Assembly: GCA_963580455.1 (NCBI GenBank) | Contig: OY756973.1 | Span: forward strand, 146,001-210,000 | Length of the DNA stretch: 64,000 bases | Direction of reading: 5' to 3' | DNA from: Euonymus europaeus | Lineage: Eukaryota; Streptophyta; Magnoliopsida; Celastrales; Celastraceae | In this document: piece after piece, positions 32,141 through 44,199 of the stretch | How the letters are laid out: every line of letters starts with the position of its first letter | Position numbering within the stretch: the stretch's first letter is position 1 | Program-made: the position numbers and the translations under genes | Notes under the pieces: model-generated | What the model was told of the DNA's origin: nothing | Database searches by the model: none | The model's input: the letters and a program-made list of their open reading frames with translations, nothing else

Positions 32141-35100
32141 AAATATAATAAGAGGAGAAAGACGTTACGATCTTGCTAAGTAGTAGCCGTTAATGTCAGG
32201 AGGTAACTTTATCTATGGCTAGTCTTAAACTCTGTGATGAATCAATAACTTATGGCACTGTAAACTGCGGGATCAGTTCCCGGCTTATTAATAGATAACT
32301 TAAAGAGGGGAAGACAGATAGGAGTTTCAAGGTGAGATAAAAATCAAAGGTCACCAAAACAAGGCTGTTGGGACTCGCTTTGAACGAGCCCTATCGGCTG
32401 CAGAAGCAAAACAATAAATGGGTAGAATGTAACAAATTGGACCAGCTCTCAACAAGCGTCTCCAACTAAATAAAGCTGGGCTCGAACCAGCGCTTTCTGC
32501 TCCTTCGTTCTAACTTCTTCTTTTAAGTAATTATTTTCTTTCTTCTCGTGACTTTTCAAAGTTTCAAAAATCATCCCATCCCTCCAGTGAGTTTTATTTT
32601 CTGCTCTTACTAGTCTGATTTGTTAAAAAAAAAGGGTGCTTGGGGAAAGAAGTTCCTTGTCTTAGCCTTGGCCTGGCATCCCATCTGTCAATTCAATGAT
32701 TTTATAACGGTTTTCAAATTGAAAACACAATCCCTGTCCTAATGAGGTTCTTGATCATATGTAGCCCATAATGAAAAGTCTTGTGTCGGCTAACAGAACA
32801 GGACGTCGTCGATTCCGCACTTAAAGATCTCCGCTGTACGGGGATGGAGAGTCTTAATACTGCAAATTCTGTGGAAGGTAACAAGACAGTATAATATTCG
32901 AGGGACCCCAGGGAAGTCAACTGTTACCTCTAAAAGGGCCCATATACCGCCAGTGCAAGGTAGTATCCGAAGCTTGCATAGCAATAGCAATCTAGTATTG
33001 ACTAAGGAAAGATGGTGCTGGGGGGTCCCACTAAGGTGAATGTTATTGAACCTTCTCATGCAAACGTTAAAAGCCATGCAAAGAACTCTCAAATGGGAAA
33101 GGACAAGGGCGTTCCTTCTACGTCCATTGCTACTGTAAGACCCCAACAGGGGGAGATGAGCTTAATGTGGGGCCTACACACTTGGAACAGCCTCGCCAAG
33201 AGTCTGCACAGGCCCAGGGTAGCTTTTGCTACCTTTTTTTCTTTGGAGCTTTTAAAACACCAGTTGGAAGACCCCCTGACCCAGGGAAGGTTCCTCCCAT
33301 CTGTCCTTATCGCTTGATAGTACCACAAGAAGTGCTCGAGCGAAGCGAGAAGTTTCGAATCCTATACACCAAGCGGTCTTTAGGCACTGTAAGCAGGAAT
33401 TACGCTTTGTGCATGTCTGGTTAAAAAACAGCTCTCGACCAGAAAAGATAGATGACAATCCAAATTTCGGGTCTCGCTCGCTTGCTGGAAAGAAGGAAAA
33501 CAGACGAAGTGAAATCTGCTTGCCTTGCTTTCTTGCTCGCTAGAGGGCGGGCTAGGCTACGCTCATTTCGTTCCTGCGCTCGGTATCACGCACTCACCCC
33601 TACCTGAAAAACGGAAAGATTTAGATTTCTGCTACAATACAAAATCTACCTTAAGTCCTACTAGAAGTCAGGGAACCATAAGCTAAGCTAGCAGCACTTT
33701 TGACTACCAATACATGAACAACTAACAAAAAAAGAGACTAGACTTATCACGACCCTGACGCTCCCTTCCTACCTTTTTGCAGATTAAAGGTAATTTATTA
33801 CCAAGGCAACTAGACTCGCCTCAACTCAAAGACAGACCGTTACCGTTAATAAAGTAAAGGAGCGGAACGTAAACCCCATGCTTCCAGAACCAGATGATCG
33901 ATCGCTCAAAACCTTTTCATAGAGCCAAACAAGTAAGCAATTAGCAGTTGATTGAATGAGGGGAACGCTCACGGAGACTGCCTTCCTTGTACAGCTACTA
34001 GTGTAGAGATTATAGGCAAATAAGCGAGGACTTCTGTTTCCGCCCGCGGAGGATGATTCCTTGTCTCCTCTTTCCATTGAAAAAGGAAGGTCCAAGGCCA
34101 AGGAGAGATAGAGTAGAGGTAGGGCATCCATTCACTGGTACCGAAGGGGCCTACAACCTTAAAGCTTCCAACTGCGACTTCGGAGGGACAAGGGCTGCTT
34201 TCTTTCTCTGATCCCGAGCGATGATGCGGGGATTCGGTAAACCGGTAGGGGGTTTTTAGAAAGATTTTTAGTGGATGATAGAGTGAGATTCTTGAATTAA
34301 TGCTTGTGCCACTACCCAGAAGGGACGGACGATGACTAGCTACTCTATATACGACGTATCAACTCATCGAGTGACCTGCTAACCTTCACATAGTTTAAGT
34401 TGAAGAGGGGCAACTCTTGATGATGGCGAGAAGAAAGGGGAAGGGGGAAAGTCGTATCCATCCTTGCTAGGCGGTACTTATCCCTCAATCGTGTATGCCA
34501 ATGTTTCCGAGGAATTCAACTACATGAAAGAAAGGTCAATTGAATCACTGAAAGAATAGTATAGCTTAAGTAAGAGCTTCTAGGCGGGAATGAAACATTG
34601 AGTCCCGTGGCATCAAGAAGGAAGGAGAGAAAGGAAAAGAAAAGACCCACCTTACTTATGCTTCTCGAACAATGGAATCAGAAGTGAAGATATCCACGCA
34701 AAAAGAAAAAGAAAAAGCTTTTTGAAAAGAAAAAGAAGCCAGAAGGCTAAAGCCCTATCTTTAAAAATGAAGAAGAATTCGAATACCCCACTCACTCCCT
34801 TTTTAGTTCTTTCAGAATAAAGATTTTATTGAGGAATCTCCTTGCTACTGAAGGAGAATCTTTGGTTTAGAGTTTAGAGGCGCCCCCAGAGTCGAGCTTT
34901 CTTCAAACGTTGTGTCAGCATCTCCGATGGCGAGGAATCTTTCCTATCTGGCTCCCTCTTAGTCAATCCATTTGAAATGGAACTTCGAGCCCGTTAACTC
35001 CACAAAGATTTTCGAGTTAGCTTCTGCTTACCTGCATTAGAAGTAACTTGGTACCAGTTACATAATTTTCTACCGGACTGATTCGTTTTCATTTCCTATC

Positions 35101-35879
35101 ATCGAGTTCCCTTCGCTTTGAAACCCCTTTCAGGAATGAATTCAACTAGATAGCTAATTCTTGCCTTCCTATCCTCCCCACCCCAAGAGCTTCTCTCCTA
35201 AACTAACTGGATGACCTCCGTGCCGTGGAGGCGAAGTCAAGCTGGCAACCTCCCTTACCTTACTTTTAGTGCTTTTAGTCTCGCCAATGCCTTCAGTCGA
35301 GTTAAACTTTCCAGCTACTCTGTACTCTTCTCTTACAGATGAAGTTAGAGATTTCGCTTTACCAAAACTTCTTCCAGAAGTCAAAGAAGATGGCATAGAA
35401 TGAAAGCTGGGAGGGAGATGAAGATTAATTGAATCAGTAGTTAAGATAGCCACACCCACGGACAGAAGGAAGAGAATAAGCCGTTGGCAAGAAAGGCTGA
35501 TAGCAAGACTGGGATTATAGAATCAGCTCCCGCTGGAAGGTGCAGATGGAATTGAATCAGCTGCTGGTGGAAGGACAAATGCCACAGAAAGAGTAGCAAC
35601 TGCAAGAGATTCGACAGTTGGGATTTCGGGATTAACCTAACCTGATTGACCTAACCAACCCAATATGCCCATTTTCAAAGAATAAGGGCAAAATGCCTAT
35701 GACTATGTGATGCCCCTTCCTATTGTCCCTCTGTTCTTTGTACACTCCACGTAATAACCTCTGTACGAAGTACAGAGCAAACCTCCTTCAGGGACTCCGG
35801 ACTTTAACGCCTTGTCTGTTTGATAGTATATTTACGAAGAGGGTCACTCAAAAGTTAAGACTTTTTCATTAGTTTCTTT
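32141..35879. other. spacer, with a possible decayed coding patch at 33012-33424
   Basis: Most of the stretch shows nothing recognisable. Between 33012 and 33424 two overlapping plus-strand frames (33012-33317 and 33167-33424) are open, and the join between them reads as one protein-like text if a base were gained or lost near 33170. The N-terminal part is hydrophilic and lysine-rich. It vaguely resembles the spacer between gag and pol of plant Ty3/gypsy elements, but the match is too weak to name. Confidence 0.25.
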
Positions 35880-35994
35880 CTTGTAATGTTTTCATTACTT
35901 ATAACCCCCTCCCCCCGAGGGCCAAAGCTCTGCTTTGGTCCACCACCGGTTATAGAATTTATATAGTTTCATAGGTTTTGTTTTGTTGGTTTGG

Positions 35995-36132
35995 AGTTAT
36001 TCGTATGGAGCCGATGCAAAAAGAAGAAATCTCCTCTCCTTTCAGTAGGCGTTCGCTGAACACAGACTGAATTACCACCGTTACACTATGAAACTAGAAT
36101 CTTTCTACCCCTTAAGTTATTCGTATGGAGCC
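35995..36132 (+). repeat. 18-bp direct repeat, 120-bp spacing
   Basis: AGTTATTCGTATGGAGCC occurs identically at 35995-36012 and 36115-36132 inside the hairpin-rich block. Confidence 0.9.
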
Positions 36133-36499
36133 ACCTTCTTCGCCGGCATGCTTGACACAGCGCCCTTCGTTGCTGTGGGTGGGTACCACCGGACCCACCA
36201 ATGCAGTCCCGGCAGCCAGCCGACTTGCATGATCAATGTCCGCCTTCTTGTCGCTCGATAACGCTATACTGAACCTTTACGCCTAAGAGACCTTCTTAGA
36301 CTACACCCCCTTTCGTCATTTTGTTTAGTACCGGTGACAAGGTGGACAGTCCTTTCACTTTTAGTATCACATCCACTCCGAATTACCCAACCAAATCGTT
36401 ACAACAAGGTTGATCTTACGGGACAAGACTGGGGAGGCGACCCCCCGTAACGTGACTTCAATAGGTTCCTGATGGCATGTCCTTGCTCCCACCTCTCCA

Positions 36500-36526
36500 G
36501 GAAAGCCGTCCCTTTTACGGCTTTCC
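36500..36526. repeat. perfect 10-bp stem-loop
   Basis: GGAAAGCCGT, a 7-base loop CCCTTTT, then ACGGCTTTCC. The stem is perfect and GC-rich and is the strongest simple hairpin I found in the window. It is followed by a C-run rather than a T-run, so it is not a bacterial-style terminator in this orientation. Confidence 0.85.
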
Positions 36527-39500
36527 CCCCATACCCCGATGTCTCTCATGGCCCAGAATCTAATCTTTTATTAGACCCCGCGCGGTTTCGGAGTTGGGGA
36601 GAGCGAGGAGCGCTCTCCTTACTTCCTTCGGGTGTCTTTTTTGGGATTGGCTATCCCGGGCGATGAACTTCCGTGGATCTCCTCTGGCATGTTGAGCTGT
36701 ATATGCGTAAACCTATTAAAATTAGAGGTTACGGTACTAACAAGCTAGTCAGATGAACTCGCGCATCGTTGCTTTCGAACATCATCTTACGTTATTTTGT
36801 TTTTGAATTAAAGAGCAGTCTGAAAGGTTGATCAAGGAGACTTCCTTGATCCGGCTGAACAGCCTCTTCTCTTGTATGTACGAGACTCAGAAGTAGGATC
36901 TAAAAGAGCGAAGCGTTGCCTTAAGGCAACTTACAGTAGAAGTCAGAACAATCAGACTCACCTACATCCTATGATCTAGGATCTAACAGTTAGGAATCGC
37001 GCAACTGAGAAAGAAGCATGACCAGTTGAGCTCGAAGAACAAGAAACGGAGTTTGAGGCCAGATGAATAGGCTATTGCTTTGAGGAAGACCCGCATACCA
37101 TTCCTTCGGAATGGAGGGCACAGGGGAGGCGCCATACCTTATTCAGATGAAAGAGATCCAAGGAGATCGGCCTTTGAGACATGCACAAATGGGAGCGACT
37201 TGAATTGGAGCTTGCAGACCGTAGTACCGGAGGAGCAGCTCGCCATATAGTTTAGTTAATTCCTTATTCCGGGGGGGCCTACCATAGAGGTTACGTTGAT
37301 GTTAGAAACCTGGGGTTGGCCACCCCTTTTCGCACCTGCAAGTAAAAGGAAGAGATATGGAAATCCTAACAAAACCACGACTTTAAACACAAGCTCCAGG
37401 AAAAAAGGATACGTAGGGCAGGGAAATCTCTACTTCTAGTAAATGAATGGGCTATTCCTCCCGGGTAAGCCAACTCACTTATCGTTATCGAGCTACCAGT
37501 CACCTTAAGGGATCACGCTTATTGACATACACAACCGATTCTCTTACTAAAGAAGTTGTGGAATCAGATGTCCTGCTGCTCCTTCTATTGAGAGGTACCC
37601 CCAGGCCAGGGATATATGAATTCTTGGAGCCCCTCTTCTTCATCTTCTCTTGCTTGAGTCCTAGGAGCTCGTACTCCAGACGGTGCAGAGCTCGTACTAA
37701 TAGCTAATAGAAGAGGAATCACTCGAGTTAGGCGCCTGGACGAAGGTTGAAGAATGATTCTAGCTCAGCTGGCATCAGGATTTCATTTCACACTAGCCCA
37801 AAGGCAAAGATAAAGAACCCTTAATCAAACTAAGAGGCAACGAAGGAGAAGAATCCCCTAAGGGGGAAGAGCGAGTCCTATTGGATCGGAATGCAGAACT
37901 TACATATATGCGAGTTATGTGCGGAACTTATCCGTCTTTGTCTTTCCTTTCTTCTCAAGAAGCCGGCAACCGCGACAACGATCAGAGATTGCGGTTGTTG
38001 AGTGGCATGAAGGACGTCTCTGGGGGTCCTCCCCCAGGATAATGACAAATGGACTACTCCTAGGGACTCCTACATAACTCCTAAAGAGCCATAAGACCAA
38101 GAACACCATAACCGAAAAGCAGCTACCATTCCTGAAGTGAGCGAAGGGCCTAATGTGGAATTAGTCCCGAGCATCTCTCACTTTCTTTTATGCTGCAGAC
38201 TCTTCTACAAGATTAGCTTTAACTCCTCTTTCTATTTTAGTGTTCTTTTTTTTGTCCTTTTCAAGGTAAGAGGTCAACTTAGAGCAAAGCAAGCTGACAA
38301 GCAAGCTTGCGAAGCAATCGAGGCAAGAGCGTGAAGCAGCTTTTCCCGAACCAAAAGATCCAGGTTCTCTTGAAAGAAAATATCCTGATCCCTCAGCATC
38401 AGGCGATGTCTCAGTATCATCGGCATCCAAACCAGAATTGGACTCCGAAGTGGGACAACTCACTTTTCCATAATCACCTGACAAGTCGAATCCATATCAT
38501 CAGAATAGAGGGCATAGGACTCTTTGCCTACTATGAACTAGGATCAGAAATAGCTCATAACAGAAACTCAAAGACGCAAGAAAAGCACACTTAACGCGGT
38601 TCATCAGGTTGTTCAGAGGCTCCTTCCCGGAGCAAAGCTACGAAACTACGCTATGAAAAGCAATCTGCCCAAGCTTATAATCTCTCTCCCCTCACAGTAA
38701 CTCCTAAGCCAACTCCAAGCGTCCCAGACTCAGACACGGATTCAAAGCCCAGTTCTCCGCCCGGTGGAAGAGCCTAAGTTCATAGTATGGGAATTGGCCC
38801 CTCAGCAAGTCTTAACAAATATGCCAGAACCGCTCATCAATAGGTAATACTCGGCCTCACCTGACAGGAAGTAATAGACCCTTTCCAGACAACTAAGGAG
38901 ACAGACTTGTAGAAGACCTTGCAAGGACTTTTTCTTTGGAGACTAAAAGCAAGTTCGAAAGAGCAGACGCCTTTGGACTTAAGCCCTTGGCTTGGACGCC
39001 TCACAACTTCTATTCAACTATTACCAGTGGAAGGCTGGAGCACCTGACTTGGCCGGAGTGTTCACATATGCGTTTTCGGGCAGTGAGGCATCTCAACGTG
39101 GGGACAGAAAAGCCATCTTCCTCATCAAGTAAAGACCAGAAAGTGGGCGAACATCAACTAGAGCTCCTGCTGGGGGAAAGTCATAAGCAGACCCGGACAG
39201 GAAGTCAGAAGATATTAGGGAAATAAGGCCTGGTAAATCTCCAAGTTTGGCCAGCAAGGTACGAAAGAAGCTTAGAGATCAGGGAAAGGGAAAGACAGAT
39301 CTAAGGCGCTAGGCAAGCCAGACTTGGACATCAACTCGATTCTAGCTCTTGGGGTAAGAGAGGCAGAGACAGAAGCATCAGCGGGTTACTCATTTCCAGA
39401 AAAGTAAGAAACAAATATGTCTGCACCTAATGAATTGTATCCCTTTTTTGTCCCGGAAGAAGAATTTCCATCAAGCTCGAAAAGTCCACTAGGAAGACTT

Positions 39501-41070
39501 TGAAGCAGCGAGTGAAGATAGAGGAAGAGGAAAGCGTACGGCTAGCATAGGGGATGATTGAATACAGCACCGAAGGAACTATAAAAAATGTCGTGCATAG
39601 AATCAGACTCACTTCTCTGCCAACAGGAAGCGGGGCTAGACCGAGGTGAAGGTAAAGCAACCTCCCCATGCTCTCCTTACTTCAACTAAGGAACTGCCTT
39701 TAAGGTCTTTATTCCTAAGCTTTCGTTGTCGGGGAATCGCAAAAAAGAAATTACAAGAATGGCTTCTTTCTTATTCTTAGAGATCGATTCAGGTATTTTC
39801 AAGCAAGCAAAGTGGGCGGTCTTTTTCTGACTGGAGCTCTTTTGGAGCCTGCCTGTGATCGTAGGAGCTATTGGAGGAAGGAACCATAGCAGTAGCAATA
39901 GGACAAGGAAGTTACATCCATTTAAGATGATTTGCCCACATGAAAGAGAATGAAGATGGCATCAAGCCGACTATTTGTCCAAGCGCAGCCGATTCGATTT
40001 CGAAAGTGAGATCACCACCTCCTTTAAGAAGGAGAGAAGGATCACTTCTAAGATAAGAACGGCCCTTATATAATATAGGATAGCACACCAGGCAGAGCAG
40101 ATAGGTTGTGAAGAGGTGCCTAGCGCTCTTTGCAAGAAAGGAACTGACATACTTAAGATTAAGATACAAACGGGGGACTAGAAGGAACTGTTCCCCTTGA
40201 AAGAATAGGCTCTTAGCCTGATGACCTTCCTCTTGATGTGGACAAAGCTGGGATTCATGCTAAAGAAGGGGCTGTTCGGAAGTAAATGCACATGGGTAAG
40301 GCAAGGAGTAGGAGGGAATTAAAATTCTATTTCTTTTATAATAATGCCATCAGTAGCTAAGGAGGAAGGAACTTTAACGGGGGTAGCAGAAGGCAATCAA
40401 TAAGAAGGGGCGCAGCGGTGAAAGGTGCGTAGCGCTTTGAGCATTATCTCTTTCTTTCTTTAAAAAGTCCCCGCCTGTAGTTGAGACAACTATGTATTAC
40501 GAGATTACGCCGATAGTTACCTCAGGAAGAAGTACTTTCCAAATCGCATCGAGTCTAAAAAAGATGAGAATGCCGAAGATTCGGCTTAAGCGGTTACGGT
40601 AAGAAAGTCTATTAGCATAGAAAAGAAGGAAGAAGATGCTCTTAGGAAGAATACGAGCGCATCTCTTACTGAATCGTGCGCTTGAAAGCAAGAAATCGGG
40701 ACAATGCAACTATAGGCCATGCGAGCTAGCCAGGCCTCTTTCTATTCCTCGCTAATTCAACTAGTTCAGTTCTCTTTGCCGTTAGCCGGGAATGAACTAG
40801 CCGCCTAGCCTAGAGGAAATGGGTGTCAAGCCTATAAGTCAAGTACGCAAGAAGAGTTTATAGGCGAAGACACTCTCAGTCGAAGGTAGGGTCCTAGCTT
40901 GAGGGTCAATCGAATAGATAGAAGATCTAGCGCCTTGGTCAGAGAGAATAGGATGGATATAGGGGAAGAGCAAGGGCCTATTAGAGTAGTCCTACAAAGC
41001 ATATTAAATTGAAGTAGTATAGGCGAACAAAGCGCAGCCTATTGTAGCAGAAGGAAGAAGGCCAAAACCT

Positions 41071-41100
41071 ACATGCACAATCTATACACGGATAGGGGCA
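41071..41100 (+). repeat. imperfect repeat copy 1 (partner at 43603-43634)
   Basis: ACATGCACAATCTATACACG followed by GATAGGGGCA recurs at 43603-43634 with small insertions and changes. The flanks are not similar. It is a short dispersed repeat of the kind that can mediate rare recombination in plant mitochondria. Confidence 0.8.
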
Positions 41101-42230
41101 CAAAAAGGGAAACACTTAGAAATTTCCTACTGGATTGCTTGCGTACTCTTGGGGTTAGGACTGGTAAGGAAAACCAGCAAGGAGGAAAGAAAAATCAGGG
41201 ACAAGGGCGTACGTTGGGAGAGCTACTTCGTTCCTATGCCCTATATTCTGTCTCGAGCGCTATCAAGAAAGAGAGACTGAAAGACACACTTCTTCACATG
41301 ATTGTAGCGATCTTATTCCATTGATAAATAATATATCTTTATTTAAGAGAAAACGCTTTGGTTCAGAGCTTGAATCAGAATATCCTTCAGTCACTCCAGG
41401 TGAGAAGTTCGGCTAAGCCGGAAAGATAGATTACCCTCTTGATTTACTTTAGGACTGAAAGAAGCCGGTAGCAAAGGTAGTTTACTTGTTTCTTTTATAG
41501 AATAAGGAAGTGGCAGCAGTGCTTTATATAACAACACTGCTTTTAGGTCTTCGTTACTTCTGCTTAATGAAAGGACTTCTCTTTCTCGCTTTCTAGGTTT
41601 CGGAATAGAAGAGGCAGTTCTTGTGAACGACTCCGATGCTATTGCTATTTAAGAAGAAGAAGACGTTGGAGGAGCTGCTAAGATCCGCAGTCGATTTAGC
41701 TCTTTTAGGAAGAGACATTTCTTAATAGGATGATGCTGGAACTGGATTTCCTACATTTCATGACCGCGATTCAGATAAGATAGATGGAACTACCACGACT
41801 ACCTCAAAAAGGTGTATGCACGGGTTGAAAGATGGAATTCACTTTTTCTTCGGAGGAAAGAATGTGTAACTATAAGCTTGAGTCAAGTTGGGTTGGGCTC
41901 CCGTCCTACTCATATGAGATGAATGAAAAAGCCCGCTCTATTGAATATAAAAATTGAAAGCTAAGGCGATTTCCTTTTCAAAAAATGGTTTTTGAAAGAT
42001 GCTGGTCTCATGTTGGATCTGGTAGCGTTTGGCGAAATCAACAAATTTTGATCCGGTTATGGTTTTTGTCGTTTATTAAAAAAATAGATACGAAACGAAG
42101 GAAACCGAGAGGCCGCTAAGGGTTGCCGTTGGTCTGTCGAATAGAATTCCTTCCCATTTGAGTGACGGGGACAAGATCTTCTCTTGCATTGATTAAGCGA
42201 TAGCAACTACCCGATATTCACTTAAGGTAG

Positions 42231-42590
42231 TTGAATGTCCCTTCGAGATCTCTCTTTTTTCAGTTATATTGCTCATCGGTACCTATTTTCAAAGCTGAAA
42301 AACCCTATATAGAGAATAGATCATTTGACCTTGTATTGCACTATATCCGAGAAGACCCGACCTCTGGAACAAACTACCAAGCTTCACTTCTTTTCACTTC
42401 TTGCCCGATTACGACATTAAGTACGTTCGGGGGGGATAGACTCTTGTACCATTCCCCCCGCCTGTTCCCTCCACCGCTCCTGGGCTTCTGGAAAAGCGGG
42501 CAATCCTTGCTGTATGGGGGTTTTAGCTCAGCAAAACTCCTTTTCACCGCACTGCTCGAGAGACATGACATTCCCTTGATGCCGAACTAG
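42231..42590 (+). CDS. unrecognised 119-codon open frame
   Basis: The frame opens at TTG and has no ATG near its start, so it may be the middle or end of a longer captured gene. Composition is protein-like, with aromatic and proline residues through the middle and a hydrophobic, glycine-rich segment near residues 83-107. No family was recognised. It does not match the mitochondrial ccm, atp, nad, cox, rps or rpl genes I know. The opposite strand is open for 65 codons here, so the evidence for coding is modest. Confidence 0.2.
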   Translation: MNVPSRSLFFQLYCSSVPIFKAEKPYIENRSFDLVLHYIREDPTSGTNYQASLLFTSCPITTLSTFGGDRLLYHSPRLFPPPLLGFWKSGQSLLYGGFSSAKLLFTALLERHDIPLMPN

Positions 42591-44190
42591 AAGCTTATCT
42601 GGCCATCCTCAGAAAGCAAGTAAAGAGAAGCTAAGACTTGCCGCCGGGATTGTCTGACTCTTTGTTTTCCAGAAAAAATAACTAAAGCTCCCCTAGGCCA
42701 GCTCTTAGGACAGCTCTAATCCAAGCTAGCTGAACTCCATAGAGCTAAGATTAGACAAGCCAGAAACCATCTCCCAGAAAGATAGAAACGATATCCACTC
42801 TAGAATTCTCAAGCCAGATTCGGTAAGCGCCTCGCTCACTTAACAGTCTCTTTCGATGGAACTTGCTCTCGCTATCCTTCAAGAACAAACCTTAGGGACA
42901 AACCCTTAGCATCCCCGCCCGAGAGCTTTAGCCTGATTCCGTGGATGTTCGTTCCCCAGGCAGAATCCTTTCAGTCGAGCTTGGTTACTCGCTAAATCTC
43001 TCGTTACAGGTATTCCACTCGGAAAATACCTCCCTCTCTGATGAGTTCTGCAGTTCAGTCTCTCGGGGTTGCTTGTTTGCTTTCCTTTTCCTTCCGCTGA
43101 ACTGAACTCTAGCTCTGGTGTCTGACTTCAAGGGTATAATAGGGAATGCGCTATCCAGCAGGAAAACTCCAAGCCTTAAGCGAAAGGGCTTCCATTACTA
43201 AAGAGGTCTGGGCGGGTCAACTTTGTCTTCGTAGCTTCCCATTATTCCTCCCGTGAGGTGGCTTGGTCCCGAACGCTTATACAACAGAGATAAAGCATAG
43301 GAGGAAGTTAGAGAAGCGAGACATCGAATGGAAGGAATCCAAAGGAAGGTAGAAGAACTATGAACTACTCCTTCATGAGCACTAGATTCCCTTAAGGATA
43401 CATTTTATACTGGCTACAAGCACGCATTTCTTAAAATCAGATAAGATCTAAGGAAAAAGAAATTTTGAACTGGAACTGGCTAGCCGCTTAGAGTGTTAGA
43501 GCGTTAAGAAGGGAATGCCACTACTGCTACACCAGCTGTAAAGGCTATAAAACGAACTCGCTTTTGTAGAAGGAGACTCCTTTGAAAGGCAGGCGAAGAC
43601 CGACATGCACAATCTATTCCACGGATAGGTGGCACGGCATAGAGGGTAGACACCTTATCTTATGCCTGGTAGTATAGATAGCCTTCTTAGGCACTACACG
43701 GTAGTAATGGTATTGGGAAAACTTCAAGTGCTCTAGGCACGTTAGCTCGTTAGAGCGTCAGCCCCTTATCCTAATGCGGATTGCCTAAGGTAAGAAATAG
43801 GAACTGGTACTCAAACTTTTACTAAAATTCCCAAGAAGCTAGGGAACTTATCCGCACTGACAGCATAGATAATTACACTCCAACAACTGACTCGGCTGAA
43901 TCTCCATAGAAAGCCTTAGGAATGGTATAAAAGGTAGCCACGCTAGGAATGGAAGGCCTATAGGATGTTAACACTCGGAGACCTAGTATACACAGAGACA
44001 GAAGGGAATGCAGTTGCAATGGAGACTCTTTTTCAATTGAAAGATAATCTTGCCGACAGCCTAAACATTTTTGTTTTCTAACTAGAATGTCAACTGAATC
44101 TCACCCCAGGGAAAGAAAACCTTACTCCAATTGTAACTGGAACTGGAACAAGCACTTACCTTAGCAATGGAAGAAGATGTAAAAAAGTAA

Positions 44191-44199
44191 CATAAGAGA
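44191..44199 (+). promoter_or_regulatory. CATAAGAGA promoter-core match
   Basis: CATAAGAGA is preceded by an A-rich stretch (GTAAAAAAGTAA) and followed by ATAAC. This fits the plant mitochondrial CRTA-type promoter with an upstream AT box. The nearest downstream open frame (44356-44553) is unrecognised. Confidence 0.3.

Larger units (their letters stand above)
35880..36860. other. hairpin-rich block of unknown origin
   Basis: Four strong stem-loops occur within 1 kb: 35919-35941 (10-bp stem with one G-T pair, 3-base loop), 36500-36526 (perfect 10-bp stem), 36598-36618 (perfect 8-bp stem) and 36830-36851 (perfect 9-bp stem, 4-base loop). The block is GC-richer than its flanks and has C-runs and G-runs. 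An 18-bp direct repeat lies at 35995-36012 and 36115-36132. The longest open frame is 36472-36666 and matches nothing I know. It could be part of a structured RNA, such as a group II intron fragment or an RNA replicon relic, but I see no domain V. Confidence 0.4.

Noticed and set aside
36598..36618. hairpin as a bacterial-type terminator
   Set aside because: No T-run follows and no gene ends nearby. Plant mitochondria do not rely on such terminators.
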